From the NCBI GenBank assembly GCA_964525565.1, contig CAZGHI010000009.1:6399-70398 (forward strand): a stretch of 64,000 nt of DNA, written 5' to 3'. Origin of the DNA: OLB6 sp964525565 (GTDB lineage Bacteria; Bacteroidota; Ignavibacteria; Kapaibacteriales; Kapaibacteriaceae). The first letter of the stretch is position 1, and each line of letters opens with the position of its first letter. A model generated the notes under the pieces. It was given only the letters and a program-made list of their open reading frames with translations, made no database searches and was not told the origin of the DNA. A program made the position numbers and the translations under genes. Below are positions 1 to 8,448 of the stretch, in pieces.

Positions 1-357
1 CTGGTGAACAACGATTTTCAAATGGTGAATGTGTTTGCCGGTGGAGGGATAACTGATGCCCTTTACCTAATGCTCGAAGGCACACAGACAACCAAAACCA
101 ACGTTCAACGGAGCACTATGATCATGGCGGAGCTTGGTTATCAGATTGCCCCCCCCCTTATAGCATATGTGCGTGTTGAGCATGGAGCAACGCAACAACA
201 TCTGCGACCAAACGATGCAACACTCACCGGTACAATCATCGGCGCCCAGGTGTTTGTTATGCCATTTGTTGAAGTTAGGCCGGAATATCGTTTGCAAGAT
301 ACGTTCCGTGATGGTGTGGCCACACGATGGAACGTGCAACTCCACCTATTCTATTAA
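1..357 (+). CDS. C-terminal part of an outer-membrane beta-barrel protein (partial)
   Basis: The frame is open from the first base, so the gene begins before the window. The visible 118 residues alternate polar and hydrophobic positions as transmembrane beta strands do, and the chain ends in Phe-Tyr, the aromatic terminus typical of outer-membrane barrels recognised by the BAM complex. The last strands read as VQLHLFY and similar. It is followed closely by a small membrane protein and a Rieske protein, so it may be part of a respiratory or redox operon, but the substrate cannot be told. A run of nine C lies in frame at 149-157. The barrel class is inferred from pattern only. Confidence 0.6.
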   Translation: MVNNDFQMVNVFAGGGITDALYLMLEGTQTTKTNVQRSTMIMAELGYQIAPPLIAYVRVEHGATQQHLRPNDATLTGTIIGAQVFVMPFVEVRPEYRLQDTFRDGVATRWNVQLHLFY

Positions 358-370
358 CGGAGGGCTTTAT

Positions 371-670
371 ATGAAATGGAAACTACTTATCGCACTATCT
401 GTAGCCGCAATTATCACCGGAGGTGTTGTGTGGGTACTGCATGGCATGGAAATGTACACCAAGGACAGGGAAAAAGTGGTAACGATCGTTAAGGATGAGT
501 TGTTTGGAACAAGCAACGAAGTTGTTGAATGGAAACAAACCTTTCGGTATGGATTGCTGCCGGACGATGCTTCGATTACCGTGCTGCATCGTGGGTACGC
601 CTTTGTAGTGGGACTAGCAGGTGCTGCAATTTTTCTAAGTATTTATATGTTGAGAAGGAAGAATGCATAA
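371..670 (+). CDS. Small two-helix membrane protein
   Basis: The 99-residue product has an N-terminal membrane helix (about residues 4-25) and a second one near residues 72-92 ending in a basic RRK tail. The roughly 45-residue loop between them would lie in the periplasm. I chose the ATG at 371 because a good ribosome binding site (GGAGGG) lies just before it; an upstream in-frame ATG at 167 would run through the preceding gene. Its last 8 bases overlap the Rieske gene, so the two are probably translated together. I do not recognise the family; it may be an accessory subunit of the Rieske protein. Confidence 0.65.
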   Translation: MKWKLLIALSVAAIITGGVVWVLHGMEMYTKDREKVVTIVKDELFGTSNEVVEWKQTFRYGLLPDDASITVLHRGYAFVVGLAGAAIFLSIYMLRRKNA

Positions 671-1151
671 AGAATTTGTAACTGGAAGTCGGCGTGCATT
701 TCTGCTATCCGCCACCCAGAGCATTGGACTTGTTCTTTCGGCACCGGCTATCTCTTCGCTTATCGCCGGTTGCGAGACCAATGAAACTTCACCCACGGGC
801 AATGGCGATAATAGTGTGACGTATGACGTATCGGCAAACCCACGCTTATCGTCTGTTGGCGGTATCACTCTTGAGTTCATTCCCGGACTGAATAACGACC
901 TCCCAGTGTTCATCTCCAGAGTAGATGCAGATGTATTTGTAGTATTCAGCGCGATTTGTACACATCAGGGTTGTACGGTAAGCTTGCCGGCTGGACCAGG
1001 AGAGCCATGTATCTGTCCATGTCATAGCGCAATGTACTCCGCATCATCAGGCAACGTTGTGCAACAACCCATCAGCGGAAGCGCCACAAATTTGCCGCAA
1101 TTCGCATGTTCCTACGATGCCGGTAGCGGCCTGTTAACAATTACAATCTAG
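663..1151 (+). CDS. Rieske [2Fe-2S] protein with Tat/lipoprotein-like signal
   Basis: An electron-transfer protein of 162 residues. The cluster motifs are complete: CTHQGC (Cys99, His101, Cys104) and CPCHS (Cys118, Cys120, His121), giving two Cys and two His ligands plus the usual disulfide pair. The N-terminus has a twin-arginine-like SRRAFLLSA stretch and a lipobox-like LIAGC (Cys37), so it is probably exported folded and lipid-anchored. In known families such proteins serve cytochrome bc or alternative complexes, or arsenite oxidase. No cytochrome b is next to it here, so the partner is unknown. It overlaps the small membrane protein gene by 8 bp. Confidence 0.9.
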   Translation: MHKEFVTGSRRAFLLSATQSIGLVLSAPAISSLIAGCETNETSPTGNGDNSVTYDVSANPRLSSVGGITLEFIPGLNNDLPVFISRVDADVFVVFSAICTHQGCTVSLPAGPGEPCICPCHSAMYSASSGNVVQQPISGSATNLPQFACSYDAGSGLLTITI

Positions 1152-1244
1152 CCACCATATCACTACAGCAGTCTTTTCTGAACAGAGTACAACGAAGAGT
1201 CGGCGAGCTGTACACTTCATCTAATCTCGGAAAGATGTTGCAGT

Positions 1245-2321
1245 TTGCGCGTTATGTTCACACGCGACCAGTTTTACGCTGCTTTTACGAACGTAACGGG
1301 GCTTGGCCATCACATTCCACGCGAGTTAGATGTTCTGTTTCGAAGAACGCGCCCCACGCGCGAGCAGGCGAGTATTTTCCGGAGCAGATTGTATCAGGCT
1401 ATTCGTTATAATGATTGGAAGCAAGCTTGGATTGGCGCTCTTGATGGTGTAGTGGATCCTGACAGGGCTTTTGTACCCTTGTGGTTTCGTAATGTATTAA
1501 CAACTCAGTACGGCAATAGTGTTAGCAATGTAATTGCAGCTTGGCTACAGGATGCACCAACATTTCTTCGGGTTAACACCTTACGTACAACCGTTGCCGA
1601 ATGTGTGCATGCCCTAGCCCCTTTTCGTCCTCGTGTTGTTAATGAGCAATGCATCCAGGTGGACGTACCGTACGGATTGTTTAGGACAAAGGCATTTACC
1701 CAAGGATGGTTCGAGCTACAGGATGTGCATTCACAGCGCGTTGGACGTACTCTGATCTCTGAGCTTGGGCGGGTTCACGATTACAAACTCATCATTGACC
1801 TTTGCGCAGGCGCCGGTGGGAAAACGCTGCACATGGCTGCAATGCTGAGGAACCAGAAACGAATCGTGGCATTCGACGTTTCGGAAACGAGACTCACCGA
1901 ACTCAAGATACGCGCACAACGTGCACAGGCATTTAACATCGAAGTCCGACACATAGAGGGCACAAAATCCATCAAGCGATTGAATGGCAAGGCAGATGCA
2001 GTCTTGGTAGATGCCCCTTGTACCGGGACAGGTGTGCTACGAAGGAATCCAGACATACTCTATCATCTAACCGATGAGCAGTACAGAAACATGATGCATA
2101 CGCAGTCTCGTCTTCTGCATCAAGCATACGATCTCTGCAAACCAGGAGGTTTCGTTGCATACGCAACATGCAGCATACTTGCATCTGAAGGGAGCCATCA
2201 GATAGAGTCGTTCATAAGCAACGTTACAATAACAGAATCTGTACGGTGGTCCACAGCCATCGGCGAGGATAACGGCGACGGATTCTTTATGTGGGTAGGC
2301 CGAAAGCCCACCACTAGCTAA
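1245..2321 (+). CDS. RsmB/NOP-type 16S rRNA cytosine-5 methyltransferase
   Basis: An S-adenosylmethionine-dependent RNA m5C methyltransferase acting in the cytosol. The SAM-binding loop CAGAGGKT is at about residues 187-194, the catalytic motif DAPCTGTG at 256-263 (Cys259), and the second Cys is in YATCS (Cys309). This pair of cysteines defines the RsmB/NOP group. The N-terminal part (residues 1-100) resembles the NusB-like domain of RsmB. The start is uncertain: TTG at 1245 has GGAAAG about 10 bases upstream, and an ATG follows at 1254. Its 3' end overlaps the convergent gene by 8 bp. RsmB versus RsmF cannot be settled by eye. Confidence 0.88.
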   Translation: MRVMFTRDQFYAAFTNVTGLGHHIPRELDVLFRRTRPTREQASIFRSRLYQAIRYNDWKQAWIGALDGVVDPDRAFVPLWFRNVLTTQYGNSVSNVIAAWLQDAPTFLRVNTLRTTVAECVHALAPFRPRVVNEQCIQVDVPYGLFRTKAFTQGWFELQDVHSQRVGRTLISELGRVHDYKLIIDLCAGAGGKTLHMAAMLRNQKRIVAFDVSETRLTELKIRAQRAQAFNIEVRHIEGTKSIKRLNGKADAVLVDAPCTGTGVLRRNPDILYHLTDEQYRNMMHTQSRLLHQAYDLCKPGGFVAYATCSILASEGSHQIESFISNVTITESVRWSTAIGEDNGDGFFMWVGRKPTTS

Positions 2322-3027
2322 TCAGAACCTTCATCAGCTTTCGTTTAGCCACCGGCAGTATGGTTGCCTCGAATGGGAAATCAAGATCCGTGGCCATGTA
2401 GTACGTTGCAGGATTGGGCATTTCCTTGTGAGCGCGAACGAGCGAAATTTTTATGTCTTCTGGTCCGCTTCGCACTGACGACAATTTGCGCGGTTCAAGC
2501 TCTACCGTTTTGAGTGCACGGTAGTTATCGCCGTCACTCATATACAGACTCATTTCGTAGCGCAGAATGTGCATCAGGTTGGCACGCACATCTGGGATGA
2601 GTGCATACCCTTCGTCGCGATACATTGGCATAATACCAACAACATCTACCGACAGGTTTTGCGTCACAAAGTCGAACATGGCAACGCCTTCGTCGGTAAC
2701 CGATCGAAGCAACGGTATCGCCCAATCAACGAGTTCGAACAACTGTTCAATTGTGTGAGGGTCTGCCGGAGATGAATCAAACTTGAGTGTCTTGTTCTCG
2801 AAGTCAACGCCGGTAAGTTTGCGTGGCATAACAGTACGATACTGATTGCGATTCTCACGAATTGTTTCGAGCGCCGAAATCAGCTCGATGAGTTCCCCCA
2901 AACCCGGGTACAGACGATTCTTGCGGAAGGCTGAGGTTACGGATTGCAAAGCAGCCATAACGAGGAGCTGCGTTTGTTCCGGATCGTGGGCGCCTTGTGT
3001 GAACATTTCCAGATTGAGCGAAGACAT
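2314..3027 (-). CDS. Conserved-looking cytosolic protein of unknown function
   Basis: A 237-residue protein with no signal peptide or membrane helix, rich in charged residues, with a helical N-terminal half (alternating Leu/Ile, Glu and Arg) and a more beta-like C-terminal half. I do not recognise the family. The start ATG at 3027 is well supported by a near-perfect Shine-Dalgarno AGGAGGT a few bases upstream, one of the strongest in the window. The gene converges on the rRNA methyltransferase gene with an 8-bp overlap, so no terminator separates them. Confidence 0.75.
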   Translation of the reverse strand: MSSLNLEMFTQGAHDPEQTQLLVMAALQSVTSAFRKNRLYPGLGELIELISALETIRENRNQYRTVMPRKLTGVDFENKTLKFDSSPADPHTIEQLFELVDWAIPLLRSVTDEGVAMFDFVTQNLSVDVVGIMPMYRDEGYALIPDVRANLMHILRYEMSLYMSDGDNYRALKTVELEPRKLSSVRSGPEDIKISLVRAHKEMPNPATYYMATDLDFPFEATILPVAKRKLMKVLIS

Positions 3028-3085
3028 TTCTACCTCCTAATTGTCAATGGTGATGTTCGGCCCTGCTAGATAACAAATCAAACAG

Positions 3086-3098
3086 CAATTTTGTTACC
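3086..3098 (+). promoter_or_regulatory. Candidate TAnnTTTG-like -7 box directly before the DCC gene
   Basis: CAATTTTG at 3086-3093 matches the Bacteroidota -7 box TAnnTTTG at all but the first base and lies 5 bases before the ATG. No Shine-Dalgarno is seen, so the transcript may be nearly leaderless. The match is short and could be chance. Confidence 0.3.
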
Positions 3099-3521
3099 AT
3101 GAACAAAAAATCTTGTCCACACGAACCTCCCATCGTAATCTTCGATGGGGTGTGCAATCTGTGCAACGGATGGGTTGATTTTTTGATCAAACACGACCGA
3201 ACGCAATCACTCCGATTCGCATCGTTCCAAAGTTTAAAGGGGGGGGAGCTGCTTCGGGAACATGGCGTTTCAACAGCGCCAGACACGGTGTATGTGGTGG
3301 CGAACAACAGCATCCTCACCCAGAGCAACGCTATCATCTATCTTTTAGGGTGTTGCGATAACGTATTGTTACGAGTTTTAGGTAAGGGGCTTGGCATCAT
3401 CCCAAAAACAATTCGCGACAGCCTGTATCGGAGTGTTGCTCATCGCCGTTACCGGTGGTTTGGCAAAAGAGACACCTGTAGAGTTCCAACCCCCGAGGAA
3501 TGGGAACGGTTTATTGAGTAG
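3099..3521 (+). CDS. DCC-family (DUF393, YuxK-like) thiol-disulfide oxidoreductase
   Basis: A 140-residue protein carrying the defining motif FDGVCNLC near residues 15-22 (Asp plus a CxxC pair) followed by the family's conserved helix and the FASFQS strand. Family members have a thioredoxin-like fold and are thought to reduce or exchange disulfides; the physiological substrate is not known. It has no signal peptide, so it is probably cytosolic. A run of eight G at 3239-3246 lies inside the gene with the frame intact. No Shine-Dalgarno precedes the ATG. Confidence 0.88.
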   Translation: MNKKSCPHEPPIVIFDGVCNLCNGWVDFLIKHDRTQSLRFASFQSLKGGELLREHGVSTAPDTVYVVANNSILTQSNAIIYLLGCCDNVLLRVLGKGLGIIPKTIRDSLYRSVAHRRYRWFGKRDTCRVPTPEEWERFIE

Positions 3522-3805
3522 AAGTCTAATGTTTCGATCAGTTCCATGATTACGAAACATGTGTGTTCAGAAATGCGAAGACAGCGTTAGGTGAGTGAGT
3601 CTTGAAGTCCGGTGTAGTGCTGTAGGATGAAGTCCCGAATGTGGGCACAACTTGACAATTGGAGGTCGGGACGTGATGGCATCAATTACCCGCTGACCAA
3701 TGAAGCGTTCCTACTGCATGCCGATGTGATCTTGCGGTTGCAATTGTATGGCTGTGGAATGTGGAGCATTGAGCCCATGATATTGTATCACAGTTAGGCC
3801 GTAGC
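3522..3805. other. Intergenic region with one short doubtful ORF
   Basis: About 280 bp between convergent genes. The only open frame worth noting is a plus-strand ATG ORF at 3627-3797 (56 codons). It has no ribosome binding site and no recognisable similarity, so I do not call it a gene. Confidence 0.4.
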
Positions 3806-4159
3806 TTACTGATTAGTTGCAATTGGTCCAATGTTATTGGTGGGAAACTCTAGGTATGCATTCCCGTGAAGATTCCAAAAGTCAGCCGGCGGACAATCCT
3901 CACATGTTTGACATCCCCAATTTGCAGGGTTCGCAACTTCACCACAGCCAAACAAGGCATGCACCGTAACGATAACATCACCGTTGCGGGTTACAATGTA
4001 CACGCATGTGCAATACCTGGAATTCCCGGCAGGCATGTTACTGTTACACGTAACATATGCCCAACCATAGGATTGAGTGGCAAGCGTAACCATTGCAATC
4101 AAAACAATACACAGCTTTGGTAGAACTAGAGATCGCATAATTCGTTGTGACATAGACAT
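3806..4159 (-). CDS. Small secreted cysteine-rich protein
   Basis: A 117-residue exported protein. A Sec signal peptide covers about residues 1-33 (hydrophobic core around VLPKLCIVLIAM, cleavage near YGWA). The mature part is short and has many Cys in CTC, CGE, CQTC and EDC contexts, suggesting disulfide-stabilised extracellular folding. The start ATG at 4159 follows a doubled GGAAGG; another in-frame ATG is two codons on. It lies 26 bp after the larger secreted gene at 4186-5253, so both probably form one operon headed by the repeat element at 5.4 kb. The same pairing recurs at 5967-7428. Function unknown. Confidence 0.7.
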   Translation of the reverse strand: MSMSQRIMRSLVLPKLCIVLIAMVTLATQSYGWAYVTCNSNMPAGNSRYCTCVYIVTRNGDVIVTVHALFGCGEVANPANWGCQTCEDCPPADFWNLHGNAYLEFPTNNIGPIATNQ

Positions 4160-4185
4160 AGCCTTCCTTCCGTAAACAGCATCAT

Positions 4186-5253
4186 TTAATAAACAACTAC
4201 CTTCCGTGTGCATACAACATCGCCGTTGGAATAGCCAATAACAATGTACAGTCCATATCCAGCCTGCACTGTATAAGGGTTGGGAGACAACGGAACAGCA
4301 CCCTGCCATACAACATCACCATTTAAGGTGTACACCACTACATGCGTTATGGACGTTGGCCATTGAGATTCAATCGTGATTCCCGTTGGGCCACCGGATT
4401 GCCTTGCCAGAATATCGCAGGAGGGTGACCACGTACAATCGAGATTTGCTTCCACACTGTCACAATACCCCTTTACCTCTGGATGTGCTAGTGTTTTAGC
4501 CGACAAATTCGACACCATACCATCTGTTCGAACCCATGGCTTAGGGTTCGAACCAGTCGCAAAGGTGTTAAACCGAATGAACACACGCGTATTCTGTAAA
4601 CCTTCGAATGGTACAACATACTTTACCCTAGAATACATGGGATACCATGAATACATGCACGGTTTCCGTGAAGAAGTTGTTTGAGCCAAATACGTTGTAT
4701 CTAAAAGCGCAATGCGCAAACCTGTTGTTGAATCCACCAACTCAACCGAATATGAAAGCTGACAATCATTTTTATAATACTTGAACGCAGGTCCGTTGGC
4801 ATGAATTGTGAAGAACCAAGACTCTTTAACGTAGGATACAGTATCACGAAACGATACTGGAAACGTTTTCGTTAGGCTACGTGCATTAAGCTGTGCAGGT
4901 GTCCAATTCTCCACGGGTACTTCATTGTAACTATCAAAATTTATCACTTGATTATTACACCAATTAGAGAAATAGAGTTGACGTCTGTTGAGGTGGATTT
5001 CTGAGAATCGAATAACAATGTGCGACGAATCACTCTCTTGTTCGAATCTTATTGACGGCCCTACCGACGTAATCGGGTATGCGCTATTAACATGCAACAC
5101 AGTATCCTCATCGAGCACAGCTAACTCAAGGTTTGAATTGGTACCAACGGCTTGAATCAGCGAATCGCATTCGCCGGTGCATTGTCCGGCCAAGCAGAAT
5201 GGGTATAGCAATACCAGAGCCGTGAACGCCAGCACAACAAGATTTTGTGCCAT
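4186..5253 (-). CDS. Secreted protein with short T9SS-type C-terminal domain (paralogue A)
   Basis: A 355-residue exported protein. The signal peptide runs to about residue 25, ending near CLAGQC. The body shares many stretches with the protein at 6343-7428, among them DSSH with a following RFSE/QFSE, ELVDS and KPWVR/DPWVR. The last 70 residues form a beta-rich module (VVYTLNGDVVW, then GLYIVIG and KVVVY) that looks like a type IX secretion sorting domain. I chose the ATG at 5253 because GAGGAG lies 6 bases upstream; an in-frame ATG 8 codons earlier is less likely. No enzyme motif is visible. Probably surface-exposed or released. Confidence 0.75.
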   Translation of the reverse strand: MAQNLVVLAFTALVLLYPFCLAGQCTGECDSLIQAVGTNSNLELAVLDEDTVLHVNSAYPITSVGPSIRFEQESDSSHIVIRFSEIHLNRRQLYFSNWCNNQVINFDSYNEVPVENWTPAQLNARSLTKTFPVSFRDTVSYVKESWFFTIHANGPAFKYYKNDCQLSYSVELVDSTTGLRIALLDTTYLAQTTSSRKPCMYSWYPMYSRVKYVVPFEGLQNTRVFIRFNTFATGSNPKPWVRTDGMVSNLSAKTLAHPEVKGYCDSVEANLDCTWSPSCDILARQSGGPTGITIESQWPTSITHVVVYTLNGDVVWQGAVPLSPNPYTVQAGYGLYIVIGYSNGDVVCTRKVVVY

Positions 5254-5387
5254 AGCATACTCCTCATTGGGTCGCAAACTATAGAGTAGCGGCAGTTCAG
5301 AACATTACGACTTATTCCGCGACTTGGTGCAACTACTTCGTAGGCTCTTTGCTCAATGTTAACTGCTTAAACTGAACTGCCTCGCCG

Positions 5388-5425
5388 AATTTACACACAC
5401 ACACACAAGAGAAAGTTTTCCACAT
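5388..5425 (-). promoter_or_regulatory. (TG)n promoter-like element, copy A
   Basis: Read on the minus strand: GTGGAAAACTT, a short spacer, TTG (complement of 5406-5408), 12 bases of TG repeat, then TAAATT (complement of 5388-5393), which resembles the first six positions of the Bacteroidota TAnnTTTG box. It lies 134 bp upstream of the start at 5253 and points toward it. Five similar copies occur in this window, all ahead of secreted-protein operons. Promoter function is inferred from position and conservation. Confidence 0.55.
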
Positions 5426-5521
5426 ACCAATGAAATAGTGAATATCTTTCAGAAGGCAGGCGTGGAATCAGACGGAAAAGGCCTTGAGGTTATGGGGTTA
5501 AACACGATCAAAAAAATGAGA

Positions 5522-5580
5522 CGTTCTTCTGGCTTTTTCTCTTCCGGGTCTCCCTCCCCCACCTCCACCACCAAGTTGTA
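5522..5580. repeat. 59-bp intergenic repeat, first copy
   Basis: Identical base for base to 7675-7733, 2,153 bp away. It contains the C-rich block at 5546-5573 (GGGTCTCCCTCCCCC and onward), whose complement is G-rich and could fold into a two-layer quadruplex. A shorter version of the block recurs at 14711-14736. Confidence 0.85.
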
Positions 5581-5966
5581 TCATCCAGGTCAGCACACTC
5601 CTTTCTTGTTCGGCTTCATCCAAGCGAAGCCTACGCATCTGTGAATAAAACGTCCGCTGTACAGGTTACCTAATGTATTGTCAGCATGCCCCGATGTGAC
5701 GCAGACTGTAGGTTTTCTTGACCTCTGCGTCATACCAAATGATATGGAGACAGGCGTCGGCCAAACTACCGGGGTGTTTGTACATGGAGAGCTAATGGCT
5801 GAGACAACAAGAACGATTTGGTTTACACACTTAATATGGCTGACAAGGACCATTCAGCAGGTTTTGAACTACCAAAGGTATGCCACGAACCACTGCCTTA
5901 ATGGTTTCCGCGTGCATACGCTTGTGCGTTAAAGTCTCAACTAGTCGTAGATACCTAGCGCCCCCT

Positions 5967-6308
5967 TCACCAGGCATCAGTTGTTGGCTCAGCTCCTAGG
6001 TTGCTTTCCGGAAACTCTTCAGGCTGTGTATCACCAACTACACCACCGAACCGATCGGAACAATCGCATGTAGTCATGCACGGCAATGGAGCTTCTTCGT
6101 TAAAGACGCAACCTTCCCACCATGTTGCAATAATGACTCCATTGTTCGCAAAGGTTCTCTTTACACAATTGCAACCGCCACCTTCAGGACCATATCCTGC
6201 GACAACACAAACCTCCTCAACGGGTTCAAGATCCCATCGTGCAAGACTTTGTTGCGGTGATAGTGTGCCAACCATGAGAATAACGAAGCAGTAACACATT
6301 GTTTTCAT
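5967..6308 (-). CDS. Small secreted cysteine-rich protein
   Basis: A 113-residue exported protein with a signal peptide to about residue 23 (core YCFVILMVGTL, cleavage near SLA). The mature part carries Cys in VCVVAG, GCNCV, EGCV and MTTCDC contexts and an acidic, Pro-rich tail. It sits 34 bp after the T9SS-type gene at 6343-7428, repeating the arrangement at 3806-5253, although the two small proteins are only loosely alike. The ATG at 6308 lacks a strong ribosome binding site, so translation may depend on the upstream gene. Function unknown. Confidence 0.65.
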   Translation of the reverse strand: MKTMCYCFVILMVGTLSPQQSLARWDLEPVEEVCVVAGYGPEGGGCNCVKRTFANNGVIIATWWEGCVFNEEAPLPCMTTCDCSDRFGGVVGDTQPEEFPESNLGAEPTTDAW

Positions 6309-6342
6309 GTTCGGAATATATAGTTGATTGAAACTTCAGGAA

Positions 6343-7428
6343 TTACGGAACAAATACTTTTTCCGTACACACAACCACCGGCCCACTCTTACCGATCAGG
6401 ATATACAACCCTGGGTTAGGTACATTTACATTTGTTGGATTAATAGAGAATGGCGCTGAACTGCTCCACACCTGAGTACCGTAAACCGTAAACACAGTAA
6501 CATTATCCAAAGTTGTCGGAACAGTGTGAAGTACGCTAATTCGGGGTGGTCCCGGTAGACCGGTACCGTTAACTTCACAAAAAGCTTGTCCAGAACAATC
6601 AATGTTGTTCAGAACTTTTGTATTGTATGCGGCAACACTTGGCTTATTGAGAGAGTAATTAGACATATACGGACCATACAAGTCCTTCCGCACCCAAGGA
6701 TCCGGATTTAATCCAAATGCAAACGTGTTTATTCGTACAAACGCTCGGACTTTTGATATTCCGCTTGGCACTATTGTGCGAACACGTGAATACATTGGAA
6801 ACCATGAGAAAATACAAGGTTTCCTCGATGGAGTTGTTGTAGAATAACATGCTGTGTCGAAGAGTACAATCCGAGATCCACTGGATGAATCCACCAGTTC
6901 CACAGAATAGCTCAAGGTAGCATCGTTCTTATAGTAGTTGTACACGTTACCACTTTGTGCCACTCGCGATAGAAACATGTTTCTAAAGAACTGTAGCGTA
7001 TCCCCAGCAGATACAGATATTGTTCGAGTGGTGCTACGATTGCTCAGAACATCTGCCGGCCAATTCGCAACTGCCATTCGATTTACAAAGTCGAAGTTCA
7101 GTATTCTGTTCGGGCACCAATTCGCAAGAAAAATCTTCTTCCTATTAAGTAGAAACTCCGAAAACTGCCAATACACGTGCGAAGAATCGGATACATATTC
7201 AAACCGGAAGTGTGCACATTGGTCATCCACATTTATCAGATTTGCAGTGTCCAAAGATGAGTCAGATAAAATACGTGCTAGCCCATAACCAGCTGACGTT
7301 GTCATTGCCTGAAGCAAGGAGTCGCAGATTCCCATGTTGCACTGCGCAGAACTGGTGTGAACACAAACTGCACTTACCAAAAGGATCGCTGTTATTTCGA
7401 GTGTGAAAAGGTTTCCTCTTTTGATCAT
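6343..7428 (-). CDS. Secreted protein with short T9SS-type C-terminal domain (paralogue B)
   Basis: A 361-residue paralogue of the protein at 4186-5253. The signal peptide ends near SSAQC, about residue 29. Shared features are an early Cys-x-x-x-x-C-Asp-Ser, the DSSH strand, the ELVDSSSG stretch, PWVRKD, and a C-terminal beta module ending GLYILIG and KVFVP. The ATG at 7428 has AAGG about 6 bases upstream; an alternative start is nine codons earlier. Together with its small downstream partner and its leader it forms a unit of about 2.15 kb that duplicates the neighbouring one. Role unknown; probably a cell-surface or released protein. Confidence 0.75.
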   Translation of the reverse strand: MIKRGNLFTLEITAILLVSAVCVHTSSAQCNMGICDSLLQAMTTSAGYGLARILSDSSLDTANLINVDDQCAHFRFEYVSDSSHVYWQFSEFLLNRKKIFLANWCPNRILNFDFVNRMAVANWPADVLSNRSTTRTISVSAGDTLQFFRNMFLSRVAQSGNVYNYYKNDATLSYSVELVDSSSGSRIVLFDTACYSTTTPSRKPCIFSWFPMYSRVRTIVPSGISKVRAFVRINTFAFGLNPDPWVRKDLYGPYMSNYSLNKPSVAAYNTKVLNNIDCSGQAFCEVNGTGLPGPPRISVLHTVPTTLDNVTVFTVYGTQVWSSSAPFSINPTNVNVPNPGLYILIGKSGPVVVCTEKVFVP

Positions 7429-7527
7429 AGAATACCTTATTGCAACGGCGAACAATACGGTCAGTCACAGACTTGGATCGTAAAGATTATTCAATAAACT
7501 TTCCGAGCAAGTACACTTTGTGTGCAT

Positions 7528-7579
7528 AACTTACACACACACACACACGCACACACACACAAGAGAAAGTTTTCCACAT
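7528..7579 (-). promoter_or_regulatory. (TG)n promoter-like element, copy B
   Basis: Same layout as copy A, but the dinucleotide tract is much longer: 26 bases lie between the TTG (complement of 7560-7562) and TAAGTT (complement of 7528-7533), with a single GC unit interrupting the AC run at 7549-7550. It lies 99 bp upstream of the start at 7428. Of the six copies this has the longest tract. Confidence 0.55.
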
Positions 7580-7674
7580 ACCAATGAAATTCGTGGATAT
7601 CTTTCGGAATATGTACTTGGTATTGGAAGGTAACCGTTTTTAGATCAATTGGTTACGCTCATATAAAAACTAGG

Positions 7675-7733
7675 CGTTCTTCTGGCTTTTTCTCTTCCGG
7701 GTCTCCCTCCCCCACCTCCACCACCAAGTTGTA
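7675..7733. repeat. 59-bp intergenic repeat, second copy
   Basis: Exact copy of 5522-5580, including the C-rich block at 7699-7726. The distance of 2,153 bp equals the spacing of the paralogous genes, so it was duplicated along with them. Confidence 0.85.
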
Positions 7734-8103
7734 ACAGTTATCTCAGTACAGTCCTTTCTTGTTCGGCTCAACCTCCGTTAAGCCTACGTATGTGTGAATA
7801 AAGAGTCCGCTGTACAGGTTACCTACAGTGTTGTCAGCATAACTCAATGTGACGCAGTGCCACGTACCCGTTACTTTGCCCTCGTATTCCGCCAACCACA
7901 TGGGTGCGCATTACCATCGTTCGTTTGCATACAGCACACAAGGGAGGCTATGGTTTTGGCTTTGGGCGTCGCCGCCTATCGCCTGCGCTCAAAAAAGCGA
8001 AACTCCGGCTGTAGAGCTTCCCCCTGCATTTTCGACCCCATGCTACCCCCAAAATTCCCTTTCTTTCGTAGATTTGCGGTTCGCATTTTCCAAACGGAGT
8101 ACA

Positions 8104-8397
8104 ATGAGCACCTACATCGTAAACCCTGTTGAAGTTCGGATGGAAGAAAGCTCCAAGGGGTCTATCTACGAAAGCATCGTTGCCATGGGGCTTCGGTCGC
8201 GCCAAATAAACGATCAGATCAAAACACAGATCTATGAACGACTGGCTGACGTGATTGTGGACTCCGACGAAAACGAAGGTCCAAACCTTGATCAAATTGC
8301 TATCAGCAAGGAATTCGACAGAGTTCCGAAACCAACCTTTATTGCTATGCGCGAAAAGGTAACGGGTCAGATCCATACAACTCGCGAGGCAGAGTAA
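8104..8397 (+). CDS. rpoZ: RNA polymerase omega subunit
   Basis: A 97-residue protein of the Bacteroidota/Chlorobi omega type. It carries the SIYESIVAMGLRSRQIN helix near residues 21-37 that fits around the C-terminal tail of the beta-prime subunit. I chose the ATG at 8104, which has GGAG four bases upstream and gives the usual family length; the frame is open further upstream without support. It is followed after 51 bp by coaBC, an order often seen in bacteria. It begins a run of close genes that goes on to about 14.5 kb. Confidence 0.85.
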   Translation: MSTYIVNPVEVRMEESSKGSIYESIVAMGLRSRQINDQIKTQIYERLADVIVDSDENEGPNLDQIAISKEFDRVPKPTFIAMREKVTGQIHTTREAE

Positions 8398-8448
8398 ACC
8401 CAAATTCGCCTCGGTGGACTGACCCTCCGGTGTTACCCACACGTTACC

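Larger units (their letters stand above)
5254..5966. other. Long intergenic region, copy A of a duplicated leader
   Basis: About 700 bp without a convincing gene. It holds the (TG)n element (5388-5425), a 59-bp block at 5522-5580 repeated exactly at 7675-7733, and diverged similarity continuing to about 5712 (compare 7734-7858). Short ORFs on both strands here are not conserved between the two copies and look fortuitous. Confidence 0.6.
7429..8103. other. Long intergenic region, copy B of the duplicated leader
   Basis: About 675 bp between the divergent secreted-protein operon and rpoZ. It contains the (TG)n element, the 59-bp repeat and the diverged remainder of the duplicated leader to about 7858. 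From 7859 to 8103 the plus strand should carry the promoter of the rpoZ operon; I see no clear box. An ORF running upstream of rpoZ in the same frame (from 7849) is not supported. Confidence 0.5.

Noticed and set aside
4530..4560. GGTTCGAACC stretch as a tRNA T-loop
   Set aside because: It is inside the secreted-protein gene, and no cloverleaf can be drawn around it. No tRNA was found elsewhere by eye.
5438..5932. Short plus-strand ORFs in the duplicated leader
   Set aside because: Not preserved in the second copy of the leader; no start signals.
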